Positions 17,961 through 25,875 of a DNA stretch of 35,325 nucleotides are shown here, one piece after another. The DNA is from Acidobacteriota bacterium. GTDB lineage: Bacteria; Acidobacteriota; Terriglobia; Terriglobales; Acidobacteriaceae. Every line of letters starts with the position of its first letter. Within the stretch, counting starts at the first letter, position 1. The translations under genes and the position numbers were made by a program. Where the stretch lies: NCBI GenBank assembly GCA_003225075.1, contig QIAP01000066.1, positions 1 through 35,325 of the forward strand, in the 5' to 3' direction. The notes below the pieces were generated by a model, which saw only the letters and a program-made list of their open reading frames with translations, made no database searches and had not been told where the DNA came from.

Positions 17961-18066
17961 GCGCGCCAGCAATGGCCTGCCCACTGGCACGAAGCTCGAA
18001 CCGTTCTTGGCGGCATAAGCGAGGGGAAAACTGTCAGGCGAAATTGCGCGTGAAACGAGAGGTTTC

Positions 18067-20715
18067 GTGCTGAATTCTGGCACCAGACTCGGTCCTTACG
18101 AGATCCAACGCCCGCTGGGAGCGGGCGGCATGGGAGAGGTGTATCGCGCCCGCGACACCCGACTGGAGCGGGATGTAGCCCTCAAAGTTCTGCCCGCCGA
18201 CCTGTCCTCTGATCCTTCCTTGCGGCAACGCCTGGAGCGCGAAGCCAAAGCGGTTTCGAAACTCTCTCATCCTCACATCTGCACCCTCCATGACATCGGT
18301 CATCAGGATGGCGTGGACTTTCTCGTGATGGAACTGGTAGAGGGTGAAACCCTGGAGCACCGGTTAATCAAGGGACCGTTGCCGCCCGAGCAGGCCCTGC
18401 GCTTTGCGGCGCAAATCGCCGATGCGCTGGCCAAGGCTCACAAGATGGGCGTCACGCATCGCGATCTGAAGCCGTCGAACATCATGCTGACCAAGGCCGG
18501 AGCCAAGCTGATGGATTTCGGTTTGGCGAAGGAGTCCGGCCACGCTCCCTTGGCGGACGTACTGACCGAGATGACGGCAGAGCAAGCGAAGCTGACAGTC
18601 GAAGGGACGATCGTTGGGACGTTCCAATACATGGCGCCGGAGCAGTTGGAAGGAAAAGAGGCAGACGCGCGCACGGATATCTTCGCCATGGGGGAATTGA
18701 TCTACGAAATGGCGACCGGCAAGCCGGCATTTTCCGGGAAAAGCCGGGCGAGCTTGATCGCGGCTATCCTCACCGCTGAACCTGCAGCGATGGCGGCTTT
18801 GCAGCCGATGACCCCGCCGGCCCTGGAGCGAGTGGTCAAGAAATGTCTGGCAAAAGAGCCCGACGAACGCTGGCAGAGTGCGAGCGACCTGGCAAGCGAC
18901 TTGAATTGGATCGCCGAAGGAGGCTCACAGGCAGTAGAGGCGGGGCGGGTTCCACTTCGGCGCAAGACGTGGGAGCTCATGCCCTGGCTACTCGCAGGCT
19001 CGCTCCTGTTACTTCTGATAGGCACGGGTGCCGCTTGGTGGAAGGCCAGCAACGGACGCTCCGCGCGTCCGATGTATTTCCACACTTCTGTGCCATTTTC
19101 CGCCAACGACCTCGCCATGTCCCCGAACGGACGAACCTTGGCCATGGTTGCCTATTCCACCCAGGTGAACAACTATGCGCTTCTGGTGCATGAAGTCGGG
19201 AGTCGGCGAACCACCCCGCTGGAAGGGACGCAAGGGGCGTCCTACCCATTCTGGTCGCCGGATGGCAATTTCATCGGGTTTTTCGCCGACGGCAAACTAA
19301 AGAAGGTAGACCTGTCAGCTGGCCAGGTGCAGGTGCTCTGTGATGCGCCCAACGGGCGCGGCGGTACTTGGAACCGGGACGGAGTGATCGTGTTCGCTCC
19401 CGACTCGCTTATTGGGTTGTACCGGGTGTCTGCCAGGGGAGGCTCTCCGGTTGAAATCACGAAGCTTGATACGGCTCACCTTGAACAAAGCCACCGTTGG
19501 CCTGCATTCCTTCCAGACGGGAAGCACTTTCTTTATATGGCTGCTAATTTCACCAGGCAGACTGGAGTGAATGCAATTTTCCTGGGCTCGATAGATTCAG
19601 AGGAAAAACGCCAGATCGTGAGCACGGACGCCAACGCGGCGTATGCCGAACCCGGATACCTTTTGTACCTGCGGGACAAGGCACTCATGGCGCAACCTTT
19701 CGACTCCAAGAACTACGTTCTGAGCGGCGATCCCCACACCTTGAGCGACCAGGTGTTGTACTTTCCGCACGTGGGGAGGGCGATTTTTAGTGCGTTCAAT
19801 GGTGAAGTTCTGGTCACACAAACGGGAAAAGTCGGTTCCCTTTCGCAGTTAACCTGGTTTGACCGAAACGGGAAGGCATTGGGGACGATCGGGACGTCTG
19901 GCTCGTACAACAACGTGCGTCTCTCGCCTGACGGGCAGAGGGTCGCTACAGATGAAACCGATTCGGATGGATGGAACATAGATGTTTGGATCCACGACCT
20001 GGCCCGGGGCTCGACGACGCGGCTGACGTTCGATCCGTCGCTGGATACGACCCCAATATGGAGTCCTGATGGTAAGCGGATACTGTTCGTTTCGAACCGC
20101 AACCTCGGCTTCCGCGTTTACTTGAAGAACAGCGATGGTTCCGGTTCCGAAGAAGAGATGGCCGATCTCGGCTCCAATTTGCAGGTCAACCCCTGGGACT
20201 GGTCGCGCGACGGCAAATACATGCTGGTCAGGAAGAAAAGCGAGGTGTGGTACCTCGCTTGGCCTGACCGCACACCGAAACCATTGTTCCAGGCAAAGTG
20301 GACGATTCGAAACGCACAGTTTTCTCCAGATGGCCGATGGATCGCTTATTCCACCAATGAAACAGGAAACATGGAGGTCTACGTTTCTCCCTTTCCGGGC
20401 GTAAATGGCAAGTGGCAGGTTTCGGCCGCAGGAGGAGAGGAGCCGAGATGGCGCCAGGACGGCAGGGAATTATTTTACGTTTCGGCAGACGGGAAGATGA
20501 TGGCAGTGCCAGTCAAGACAACCGCCGGCTTCGAAGGCGGAACGCCAATCGCTCTGTTTCAGACCCGACGACGGCAGCCAATCTCCGCCCAAGACGTCTT
20601 CTCCTACGACGTGAGTGGCGATGGGAAAAAATTCCTGATTGCCACGAAAGTGGATGAAGCCAATGCCGCGCCACTCTCCGTCCTTCTAAACTGGACATCC
20701 GAAATCGAAAAATAA
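18067..20715 (+). CDS. Ser/Thr protein kinase with transmembrane helix and TolB-like beta-propeller
   Basis: An 882-residue Hanks-type kinase. Cytoplasmic catalytic domain 11-270: glycine loop G18AGGMGEVY26, K40, E59, catalytic H131RD133LKPSN, D150FG, and the APEQLEG activation end. One transmembrane helix lies at about 304-325 (WLLAGSLLLLLIGTGAAW). The extracytoplasmic half (about 330-880) is built of PD40/WD40-like TolB repeats, seen as recurring SPDG, SPNG and W-S-PDGK turns (WSPDGNFIGF, IWSPDGKRILFVS, FSPDGRWIAYS). This kinase-TM-propeller design is common in Acidobacteriota and suggests sensing of an outside ligand. GTG at 18067 has GAGAGG upstream. The aquaglyceroporin gene begins directly at the stop codon, so the pair is probably one transcript; whether the channel is a substrate is unknown. 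Confidence 0.94.
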   Translation: MLNSGTRLGPYEIQRPLGAGGMGEVYRARDTRLERDVALKVLPADLSSDPSLRQRLEREAKAVSKLSHPHICTLHDIGHQDGVDFLVMELVEGETLEHRLIKGPLPPEQALRFAAQIADALAKAHKMGVTHRDLKPSNIMLTKAGAKLMDFGLAKESGHAPLADVLTEMTAEQAKLTVEGTIVGTFQYMAPEQLEGKEADARTDIFAMGELIYEMATGKPAFSGKSRASLIAAILTAEPAAMAALQPMTPPALERVVKKCLAKEPDERWQSASDLASDLNWIAEGGSQAVEAGRVPLRRKTWELMPWLLAGSLLLLLIGTGAAWWKASNGRSARPMYFHTSVPFSANDLAMSPNGRTLAMVAYSTQVNNYALLVHEVGSRRTTPLEGTQGASYPFWSPDGNFIGFFADGKLKKVDLSAGQVQVLCDAPNGRGGTWNRDGVIVFAPDSLIGLYRVSARGGSPVEITKLDTAHLEQSHRWPAFLPDGKHFLYMAANFTRQTGVNAIFLGSIDSEEKRQIVSTDANAAYAEPGYLLYLRDKALMAQPFDSKNYVLSGDPHTLSDQVLYFPHVGRAIFSAFNGEVLVTQTGKVGSLSQLTWFDRNGKALGTIGTSGSYNNVRLSPDGQRVATDETDSDGWNIDVWIHDLARGSTTRLTFDPSLDTTPIWSPDGKRILFVSNRNLGFRVYLKNSDGSGSEEEMADLGSNLQVNPWDWSRDGKYMLVRKKSEVWYLAWPDRTPKPLFQAKWTIRNAQFSPDGRWIAYSTNETGNMEVYVSPFPGVNGKWQVSAAGGEEPRWRQDGRELFYVSADGKMMAVPVKTTAGFEGGTPIALFQTRRRQPISAQDVFSYDVSGDGKKFLIATKVDEANAAPLSVLLNWTSEIEK

Positions 20716-21528
20716 TTGAACCCCGTGAATCCTAAACCCTCATTGGCTGCGCAATTGATTGCCGAGTTTCTAGGAACTTTCATATTGATCCTGTTGGGCA
20801 CGGGCGTAGTCGCCATGGTCGTACTGTTCCCCTCCAAGACTCCTGGAGAGTTGATCCATGGGGGTTACACCAACATCACTCTGGGTTGGGGACTTGCAGT
20901 GACCATGGGCATCTATGTTGCTGGAAACATCTCCGGCGCACACCTGAATCCCGCGGTCACTGTGAGCTTGGCCGCATTTCGCGGCTTCCCCTGGCGCAAG
21001 GTCCTACCGTACTCGATTGCACAGACCGCGGGAGCGTTCGTCGCAGCGGCCCTGGTCTATCGCAATTATCTTCCAGCTTTCCGGCAGGTGGACCCCACAC
21101 TTGAAAGGACCGCGGGTGTTTTCACCACCTTCCCCGCGTTTCCCGCGTTGCCGGGAGCAGGCTTTCTCGATCAGGTGATCGGCACTGCACTACTGCTTCT
21201 CCTCATCTTTGCGATCACTGACGAATTCAATTTGCCTCCGGGAGCGAACCTCGCGCCTCTGATGATTGGGCTGGTCGTCGTAGTTATTGGCATGAGCTTC
21301 GGCGGCATGCACGGGTACCCGATTAACCCGGCGCGTGATTTTGGGCCGCGACTTTTCACAGCCGTTGCCGGATTTCGCAACAATGGCCTGACTGATGGAA
21401 GCCGCACCTGGTGGATCCCGGTAGTCGCCCCGCTTATGGGTGGCCTGGTGGGAGCGGCTGTCTATGATTGGGGTATTCGGCGGTTCCTGCGCGACCTGCA
21501 GCCTGCACGCTCTGATCCGGAGGGATGA
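20716..21528 (+). CDS. Aquaglyceroporin / MIP-family channel (GlpF-like)
   Basis: A 270-residue inner-membrane channel for water and small polyols. Six transmembrane helices and the two half-helix NPA motifs are present: SGAHLNPAVT in the first half and GYPINPARDFGPR in the second. Asp after the second NPA (NPARD) and the long loops are typical of glycerol facilitators rather than strict water channels. The N-terminus has LIAEFLGTFILILLGTGVVA. The first possible start is TTG at 20716, touching the kinase stop codon; GTG at 20725 is an alternative, and neither has a clear ribosome site, which suggests translational coupling. No glycerol kinase gene is nearby, so the physiological solute is open. 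Confidence 0.92.
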   Translation: MNPVNPKPSLAAQLIAEFLGTFILILLGTGVVAMVVLFPSKTPGELIHGGYTNITLGWGLAVTMGIYVAGNISGAHLNPAVTVSLAAFRGFPWRKVLPYSIAQTAGAFVAAALVYRNYLPAFRQVDPTLERTAGVFTTFPAFPALPGAGFLDQVIGTALLLLLIFAITDEFNLPPGANLAPLMIGLVVVVIGMSFGGMHGYPINPARDFGPRLFTAVAGFRNNGLTDGSRTWWIPVVAPLMGGLVGAAVYDWGIRRFLRDLQPARSDPEG

Positions 21529-21604
21529 AGGGAACGTAACGAACTCCCCCAGTAAAATAACCTGACCCTGGCAACCCAGTTTTAAGATCGATCCCGGGTT
21601 TTCT

Positions 21605-21634
21605 CCGTGCCTCAGTGCCTCCGTGGCCAAAAAT
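21605..21634 (+). repeat. Short intergenic phrase with repeated GTGCCTC units
   Basis: The sequence reads CCGTGCCTCAGTGCCTCCGT followed by GGCCAAAAAT, with GTGCCTC occurring twice at 8-nt spacing. I recall similar phrases between genes in other environmental bacterial genomes; that is memory only. It lies just before the YyaL gene start. Confidence 0.3.
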
Positions 21635-21649
21635 CGCTACACTGAGACG

Positions 21650-23785
21650 ATGACCACCCAGACCCTGAACTCTCTCGCTAAGGCCGCTTCTCCCTACCTG
21701 CGTTCGGCGATGCACCAGCCCATCCACTGGTATGAATGGGGGGAGGAGGCCTTTGCCGCTGCGCAGCGCGAGGACAAGCCGATGCTGCTCGATATCGGAG
21801 CAGTCTGGTGTCACTGGTGTCACGTCATGGATCGCGAGTCTTACGACGATCCCGAAGTCGCGCAGATCGTTAACCAACATTTCATTCCGGTGAAAGTGGA
21901 CCGCGACGAGCGCCCCGACATTGACAGCCGTTATCAGGCAGCCGTCAGCGCTATCAGTGGGCAAGGCGGTTGGCCGCTCACTGCCTTCCTTACGCCAGAC
22001 GGCAAGCCCTTTTACGGCGGCACTTATTTCCCTCCCGACGATAACTGGGGACGTCCCGGCTTAAAACGCGTGCTGCTTTCGATTGCCAACGCCTATCGCG
22101 AGAAGAACAGCGACGTAGTCGAACAGGCCAGAATGGTTGAAGGCGCGATCTCGCAGGCGGAATCATTCACCGCACGCGGTGGGCAGTTCGCACCGCAGCT
22201 TGTCGACGCCATCGTCAAATCAGCGCTCCAAATGTTCGACAGCAAAAACGGAGGCTTCGGGCAGGCCCCTAAATTTCCTCATCCCGCCGTACTCGATCTC
22301 CTGATCGAGCGCTACGCGCAAAACGGTGACCAAGAGTTACACAATGTTTTCGTGACCACGCTGCAACACATGGCCAATGGCGGCGTCTATGACCAGCTCG
22401 CCGGCGGCTTTCATCGCTACTCGGTGGACGAGCGCTGGATCGTCCCACATTTTGAAAAAATGTGCTACGACAACTCCGAATTGCTCAAGAATTACATTCA
22501 TGCATTCCAGGCCACCGGGACGGAATTCTTTGCCGGTGTTGCCCGTGACATCATCCGCTGGATGGACGAGTGGCTCAGTGATCGCGAGCGCGGTGGCTTT
22601 TATGCCTCGCAAGACGCCGACTACTCCATGGAAGACGATGGGGACTACTTTACCTGGACCGTCGAAGAAGCTCGTGCCGTTCTCGAGGAAGACGAAGCCA
22701 AAGTCGCTTGCCTCTATTACGACATAAACGAAGTCGGTGAGATGCACCACAATCCCGCCAAGAACGTGCTCTACGTGCGGGCGTCAGCAGATGAAATCGC
22801 GCGGCGACTCGAACTCACTCCGCAACGCGTGCAGGACCTGCTGGCTTCAGCAAAGAAAAAGATGTATGCCGCTCGCCTGAAGCGGCCCGCTCCGTACGTT
22901 GATAAGACTGTCTACGCCGGATGGAATGCGCTCTGCATTTCCGCATACCTGGACGCGGCGAAAGTCCTCGGGCTCGACACTGCCCGCCAATTCGCTTTGC
23001 ACTCCCTCGATCGTGTGCTGTCGCAAGGCTGGCGGCCGGAACGTGGCCTACTCCACGTGATCGCGTATTCCCATCCCGAATCGGTAGCTCGCGAAATCGC
23101 CGGGGTGCTTGACGATTATGCTTTTACCGCCATCGCTTGCCTGGACGCCTACGAGGCCACCGCCGATCTCAGCTATTTCAAATTCGCTCGCCAGATCGCC
23201 GATGTCATGGTGCACAAGTTTTTTGACTCCGTATCTGGCGGTTTTTTCGATACCGATCAAACGCCCGCATCGGACACAAAAGTTTTGGGTGTGCTTGGCG
23301 CCCGCCGCAAACCCTTTCAGGATTCGCCCACCCCGGCGGGAAATTCCGTTGCCGCTATCGCGTTGCTCCGTCTGTACGCCTATACCAACGATCAAAGCTA
23401 CCGCGATAAAGCCCAACAGACCATGGAAGTCTTTGCCGGCATGGCCGAACAATATGGAATTTTCGGAGCGACTTATGGCATCGCCGCCGTGCATTTTTCC
23501 CGCCCTCACAGTCAGGTGGCAATCATTGGCGACGACGAACTGGCTGCTCAGCTCTATTCCGCAGCCTCTGCGCCGCTTACATTTACCAAGGCAGTGATCA
23601 AGCTCAAAGCCAACCAGGCTGTTCCACAAAACCTACCTCACGCGCTTGCAGATACAATCCCGCACCTCCCCGGAGTCGCATCCGGCAAGACCACTGCTGT
23701 GATATGTTCCGGTTTTACTTGTCAGCCGCCGGTCTCTGACGTGAATGGTTTAAGGAGCGCATTGGAAGATCTTCGCAGCAGATAA
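21650..23785 (+). CDS. YyaL/DUF255 family thioredoxin-like and (alpha/alpha)6-barrel protein
   Basis: A 711-residue cytoplasmic protein of the YyaL/SPATA20 family. The N-terminal thioredoxin-like domain (about 1-160) has the signature HWYEWGEEAFAAAQREDKP and the Cys pair C54-HW-C57 in GAVWCHWCHVMDRESY. The remainder is a helical barrel like that of N-acylglucosamine 2-epimerases, with FGQAPKFPHP, GGVYDQLAGGFHRYSVDERW and VPHFEKMCYDNSEL. DKTVYAGWNALCISAYLDAA is another family block. It is highly conserved from bacteria to mammals, yet its reaction is not well established. ATG at 21650 is preferred; GTG at 21623 in the same frame lies in an intergenic phrase. It stands alone. Confidence 0.93.
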   Translation: MTTQTLNSLAKAASPYLRSAMHQPIHWYEWGEEAFAAAQREDKPMLLDIGAVWCHWCHVMDRESYDDPEVAQIVNQHFIPVKVDRDERPDIDSRYQAAVSAISGQGGWPLTAFLTPDGKPFYGGTYFPPDDNWGRPGLKRVLLSIANAYREKNSDVVEQARMVEGAISQAESFTARGGQFAPQLVDAIVKSALQMFDSKNGGFGQAPKFPHPAVLDLLIERYAQNGDQELHNVFVTTLQHMANGGVYDQLAGGFHRYSVDERWIVPHFEKMCYDNSELLKNYIHAFQATGTEFFAGVARDIIRWMDEWLSDRERGGFYASQDADYSMEDDGDYFTWTVEEARAVLEEDEAKVACLYYDINEVGEMHHNPAKNVLYVRASADEIARRLELTPQRVQDLLASAKKKMYAARLKRPAPYVDKTVYAGWNALCISAYLDAAKVLGLDTARQFALHSLDRVLSQGWRPERGLLHVIAYSHPESVAREIAGVLDDYAFTAIACLDAYEATADLSYFKFARQIADVMVHKFFDSVSGGFFDTDQTPASDTKVLGVLGARRKPFQDSPTPAGNSVAAIALLRLYAYTNDQSYRDKAQQTMEVFAGMAEQYGIFGATYGIAAVHFSRPHSQVAIIGDDELAAQLYSAASAPLTFTKAVIKLKANQAVPQNLPHALADTIPHLPGVASGKTTAVICSGFTCQPPVSDVNGLRSALEDLRSR

Positions 23786-23881
23786 GCCGTCGCAGTCTCA
23801 GCGGAAACAGGGGTGACGGAGTATCCGTCCGATCGCCTGAGTCATTCCAAACTCGCACATATTACTCGACACAATAAAAGA

Positions 23882-23913
23882 GGGCTGGCGTTTTTTCGAC
23901 GGTCCGCCAGCCC
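23882..23913 (-). terminator. Intrinsic terminator of the small secreted-peptide gene
   Basis: A perfect 9-bp GC-rich stem (GGGCTGGCG / CGCCAGCCC) with a 14-nt loop. On the minus strand it is followed by TCTTTTATTG. It lies 52 nt past the stop of the small peptide gene. A plus-strand role for the YyaL gene is less likely, since no T-run follows on that strand. Confidence 0.75.
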
Positions 23914-23965
23914 GATATCGTCTACAGGTTACCGATAGTTACTTTGGTGACCTTGTATTTCACCC

Positions 23966-24106
23966 TTAAAGGGTGCAGTTTGGTCCTCTCTTGGGTGGGC
24001 ATAGCGGCATCGGTCCTCCGTCTGGAGCGGGAACTCTTGGGACGGCGGCTGCTACGTATGTGCCCACCATTAGCATCAGGAGTAATACCCTGATTGCACG
24101 TTTCAT
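23966..24106 (-). CDS. Small secreted Pro/Cys peptide (46 residues), unknown function
   Basis: The 46-residue product begins MKRAIRVLLLMLMVGTYVAA, a textbook signal peptide with a basic start and hydrophobic core, and an AAA cleavage site near residues 19-21. The predicted mature peptide of about 25 residues is rich in Pro and Gly and holds two cysteines, C36 and C44, that flank PPKRGPN and could form a small disulfide loop. ATG at 24106 is preferred because AAGGAG lies 8 nt upstream; an in-frame ATG at 24139 has no such site and sits in a hairpin loop. It has its own promoter, structured leader and terminator, and no partner processing gene nearby. I do not recognise the family. Periplasmic or secreted location is inferred. 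Confidence 0.72.
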   Translation of the reverse strand: MKRAIRVLLLMLMVGTYVAAAVPRVPAPDGGPMPLCPPKRGPNCTL

Positions 24107-24122
24107 TGGGTTCTCTCCTTGC

Positions 24123-24156
24123 GTGAGTGCTCTCCTCATTGTCGGAGAACTCTCAC
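24123..24156 (-). promoter_or_regulatory. 5' leader hairpin of the secreted-peptide gene
   Basis: On the minus strand GTGAGAGTTCTCC (24156-24144) pairs with GGAGAGCACTCAC (24135-24123) around an 8-nt loop: 13 positions with one mismatch and one G-U pair. It ends 2 nt before the AAGGAG ribosome site. GTTCTC in its left arm can instead pair with GAGAAC at 24116-24111, which overlaps the ribosome site, so two folds could compete. Predicted transcription begins at about 24158, making this hairpin the very 5' end of the RNA. Confidence 0.5.
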
Positions 24157-24164
24157 GGGCAGGA

Positions 24165-24192
24165 ATTATACAGGGGGTATGCAAGCCCCCTG
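24165..24192 (-). promoter_or_regulatory. Promoter with inverted repeat upstream of the -10 box
   Basis: On the minus strand TATAAT at 24170-24165 is preceded directly by CAGGGGG-N8-CCCCCTG (24192-24186 and 24177-24171), a perfect 7-bp inverted repeat filling the spacer where RNA polymerase binds. The hexamer at the -35 distance (GCAGGG) is poor, so the promoter may need an activator, or the repeat may be an operator for a repressor. The outer GGGCAGG/CCTGCCC sequence offers an alternative pairing. Confidence 0.45.
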
Positions 24193-24399
24193 CCCAAATA
24201 TCGTCAGCCGGATAGCAAGGTTCCGCCAACTGGGCTGAGTTTACCGTTATGATTCAATAATTTGCGATCTCTCGAGGGTAAGCCACGGCGTCAATAGGAA
24301 GTTCCTGACCGTGTCCGCGATTCCCAGTATGGGAATAACTGCGTCTCAGACGCCAGTCGAGCGGCAGTCTGTTACCTGGACTCAATCTGAAAGGAAAAA

Positions 24400-24662
24400 T
24401 TAGGAGTGGTTTTGTTTCGTGCTTAGCTTGGCGCTGACCAGCGCTTCTACTTGCTCGACAAAACTTGTTCCAGCGCGCTCGCGCATTACTCGCAACGTCT
24501 CGGCGAGATCTTCATCATTTTCTTTCTCCACCATCTCGTGCAGAAGCCAGCGCAACTGCCGGACGTGTTCAGCAACAGGGAATTTTTGGAATTCGATGCC
24601 CGTGAAGAATTCAATTTCTATTTCGAGACGCTGCTTCGCGGCGAGAACGCGGAATAGTTCAA
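24400..24662 (-). pseudogene. Frameshifted helical coding tail downstream of the membrane protein gene
   Basis: An open frame ending at TAA 24400-24402 encodes a coherent, charged, helical segment: LAAKQRLEIEIEFFTGIEF, then FPVAEHVRQLRWLLHEMVEK and LRVMRERAGTSFVEQVEALV. The composition looks like a real protein, but the frame has no ATG, GTG or TTG before its middle. The preceding gene ends LNYSAFSPRSSVSK in the neighbouring frame; adding one base after NYSAF would fuse it to LAAKQRLE. So either a single-base loss split one longer protein, or a small gene starting with TTG at 24660-24662 has a frameshift. Programmed frameshifting is possible but no slippery heptamer is obvious. Confidence 0.5.
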
Positions 24663-25559
24663 GTCTCCGGTGGCCCTCGTGCCAACTGAAGCGCCGGGTG
24701 ACGCGACAGGGTCGCGTGGCATCTCAGTCCGGATCGAGAATGTCGTTCCTTTGCTGCGGGAAAGCGCGCGATCCACCATGCCTTCAAACATCGGGATCAA
24801 GGAATCTTCGCTGTCTGGATGTTGGATCTCAATCAGGCTCCGCTCCCATCGTTGAGGTCTCAGCAAGTTGGCCGCATCTTCGCGCGCGGGACTCTTCATA
24901 ACGGCGTAAGTAAGCCAAACCATAATTGCGCAGTTGTACGCTCCCATATTAACCAGATTAAACGTAATTTCTGAAAGGTAGCCGCCGGTGAAGAGTGCGA
25001 TACATCCTAGCTCGATTCCCGCAAGACCGCCGAAGCCGAGCGCAATACCGAAGCTGTCCTGCCGGCGGGACACCCCGAGATATCGGGAAAATACCAACAG
25101 GAACAAAACCAATCCAAACTGAATCACGCGCACACATCTCTGAGTGGTGAGGGTGGCTTGAATGAGCGGCCATTGTTGGGCCGCCGGACTCGACGCCGCC
25201 ACCACAATCGCCACCAGCAGCATCACCAGCCCGGCCCACCTGAAGAGCACCGTACCCAGATCTTTCAGCGTGTGATAAGGACGGAAGACATCTAGAAAAA
25301 TCTCATGAATGACTTTGAATCCCAGTACAACTCCGATGGCTGTTCCGATCCAGTACACATAAAAGAACCAGGTGTAATTTCCCAAGCGGTAAACCGGAAA
25401 TACTACACAGAAAATGACGATCTGAGAAATTATGTAGGAAAAAAAGACGGGGAACTTTCGATGCAGCTTTCGCCAAAGCATCACCCCCGCCACCGCGACC
25501 TGCAAGGTGGGGTGTGCCAGCCAGAGTACGTAGTAGGCGAGTTGTGTGCGCGGGCTCAT
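24618..25559 (-). CDS. Polytopic membrane protein of unknown function
   Basis: A 313-residue protein with about seven hydrophobic helices between residues 8 and 218, short loops and a soluble C-terminal tail of about 95 residues. No catalytic motif is recognised. Segments such as FFSYIISQIVIFCVVFPVYR and FYVYWIGTAIGVVLGFKVIH point to an integral membrane protein with aromatic-rich helices. The tail contains LLRPQRWERSLIEIQHPDSE and SLIPMFEGMVDRALSRS, which looks conserved, then a low-complexity end. The last 14 residues seem out of frame relative to a coding stretch that continues to 24400. ATG at 25559 has no strong ribosome site. Tandem 10-bp direct repeats lie about 110-125 nt upstream. 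Confidence 0.75.
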   Translation of the reverse strand: MSPRTQLAYYVLWLAHPTLQVAVAGVMLWRKLHRKFPVFFSYIISQIVIFCVVFPVYRLGNYTWFFYVYWIGTAIGVVLGFKVIHEIFLDVFRPYHTLKDLGTVLFRWAGLVMLLVAIVVAASSPAAQQWPLIQATLTTQRCVRVIQFGLVLFLLVFSRYLGVSRRQDSFGIALGFGGLAGIELGCIALFTGGYLSEITFNLVNMGAYNCAIMVWLTYAVMKSPAREDAANLLRPQRWERSLIEIQHPDSEDSLIPMFEGMVDRALSRSKGTTFSIRTEMPRDPVASPGASVGTRATGDLNYSAFSPRSSVSK

Positions 25560-25875
25560 TAGGGGTAGTGCGCCGCTCTTGCACCGCTTAGTGGAGCTAA
25601 AGGTATTGACCTTTCGGGTTCCACGTCACCAACGATAGCAGTTCTGCTCCAATGATCAATGTACCTAAGTAACCATAGGTAACCATTACCTCTGTCACGG
25701 GCAAGTGTTGTAACTTATTCAAAATGCAGTCCGGGCTGGCTCAGAGTTCTCCCGCAGATCGCCGCTGGACTGATTTTGGGGGCACCTAAAAGGCGCATCC
25801 CACAGGTCCAGCCGCGGTCCCTAAAAAAAGCAGTCCCGCCTAAAGTCAGCTCGATCGCGACAAACAGCGGTCTCG
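25560..25875. other. Intergenic stretch with tandem 10-bp direct repeats
   Basis: No gene is supported in these 316 nt. At 25667-25686 two units, AAGTAACCAT and AGGTAACCAT, sit head to tail with one base difference, one helical turn apart. On the minus strand they lie upstream of the membrane protein gene and could bind a regulator. GCTGGAC at 25764-25770 and GTCCAGC at about 25807-25813 form a 7-bp inverted repeat with a long loop. A run of seven T on the minus strand (25823-25829) follows the CBS gene end without a clear stem. Confidence 0.4.

Noticed and set aside
17881-18018. 45-codon open frame between the peptidase and kinase genes
   Set aside because: No ribosome site at proper spacing and no recognisable motif; it overlaps the TATAAT box that better explains the stretch.
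24419-24901. 160-codon plus-strand open frame
   Set aside because: It is antisense to the membrane protein C-terminus and the helical tail; it is Ser/Arg-rich low-quality sequence without a ribosome site.
25764-25829. Possible terminator after the CBS-domain gene
   Set aside because: A T-run is present but no convincing stem directly precedes it, and the 7-bp inverted repeat nearby has a loop of over 30 nt.
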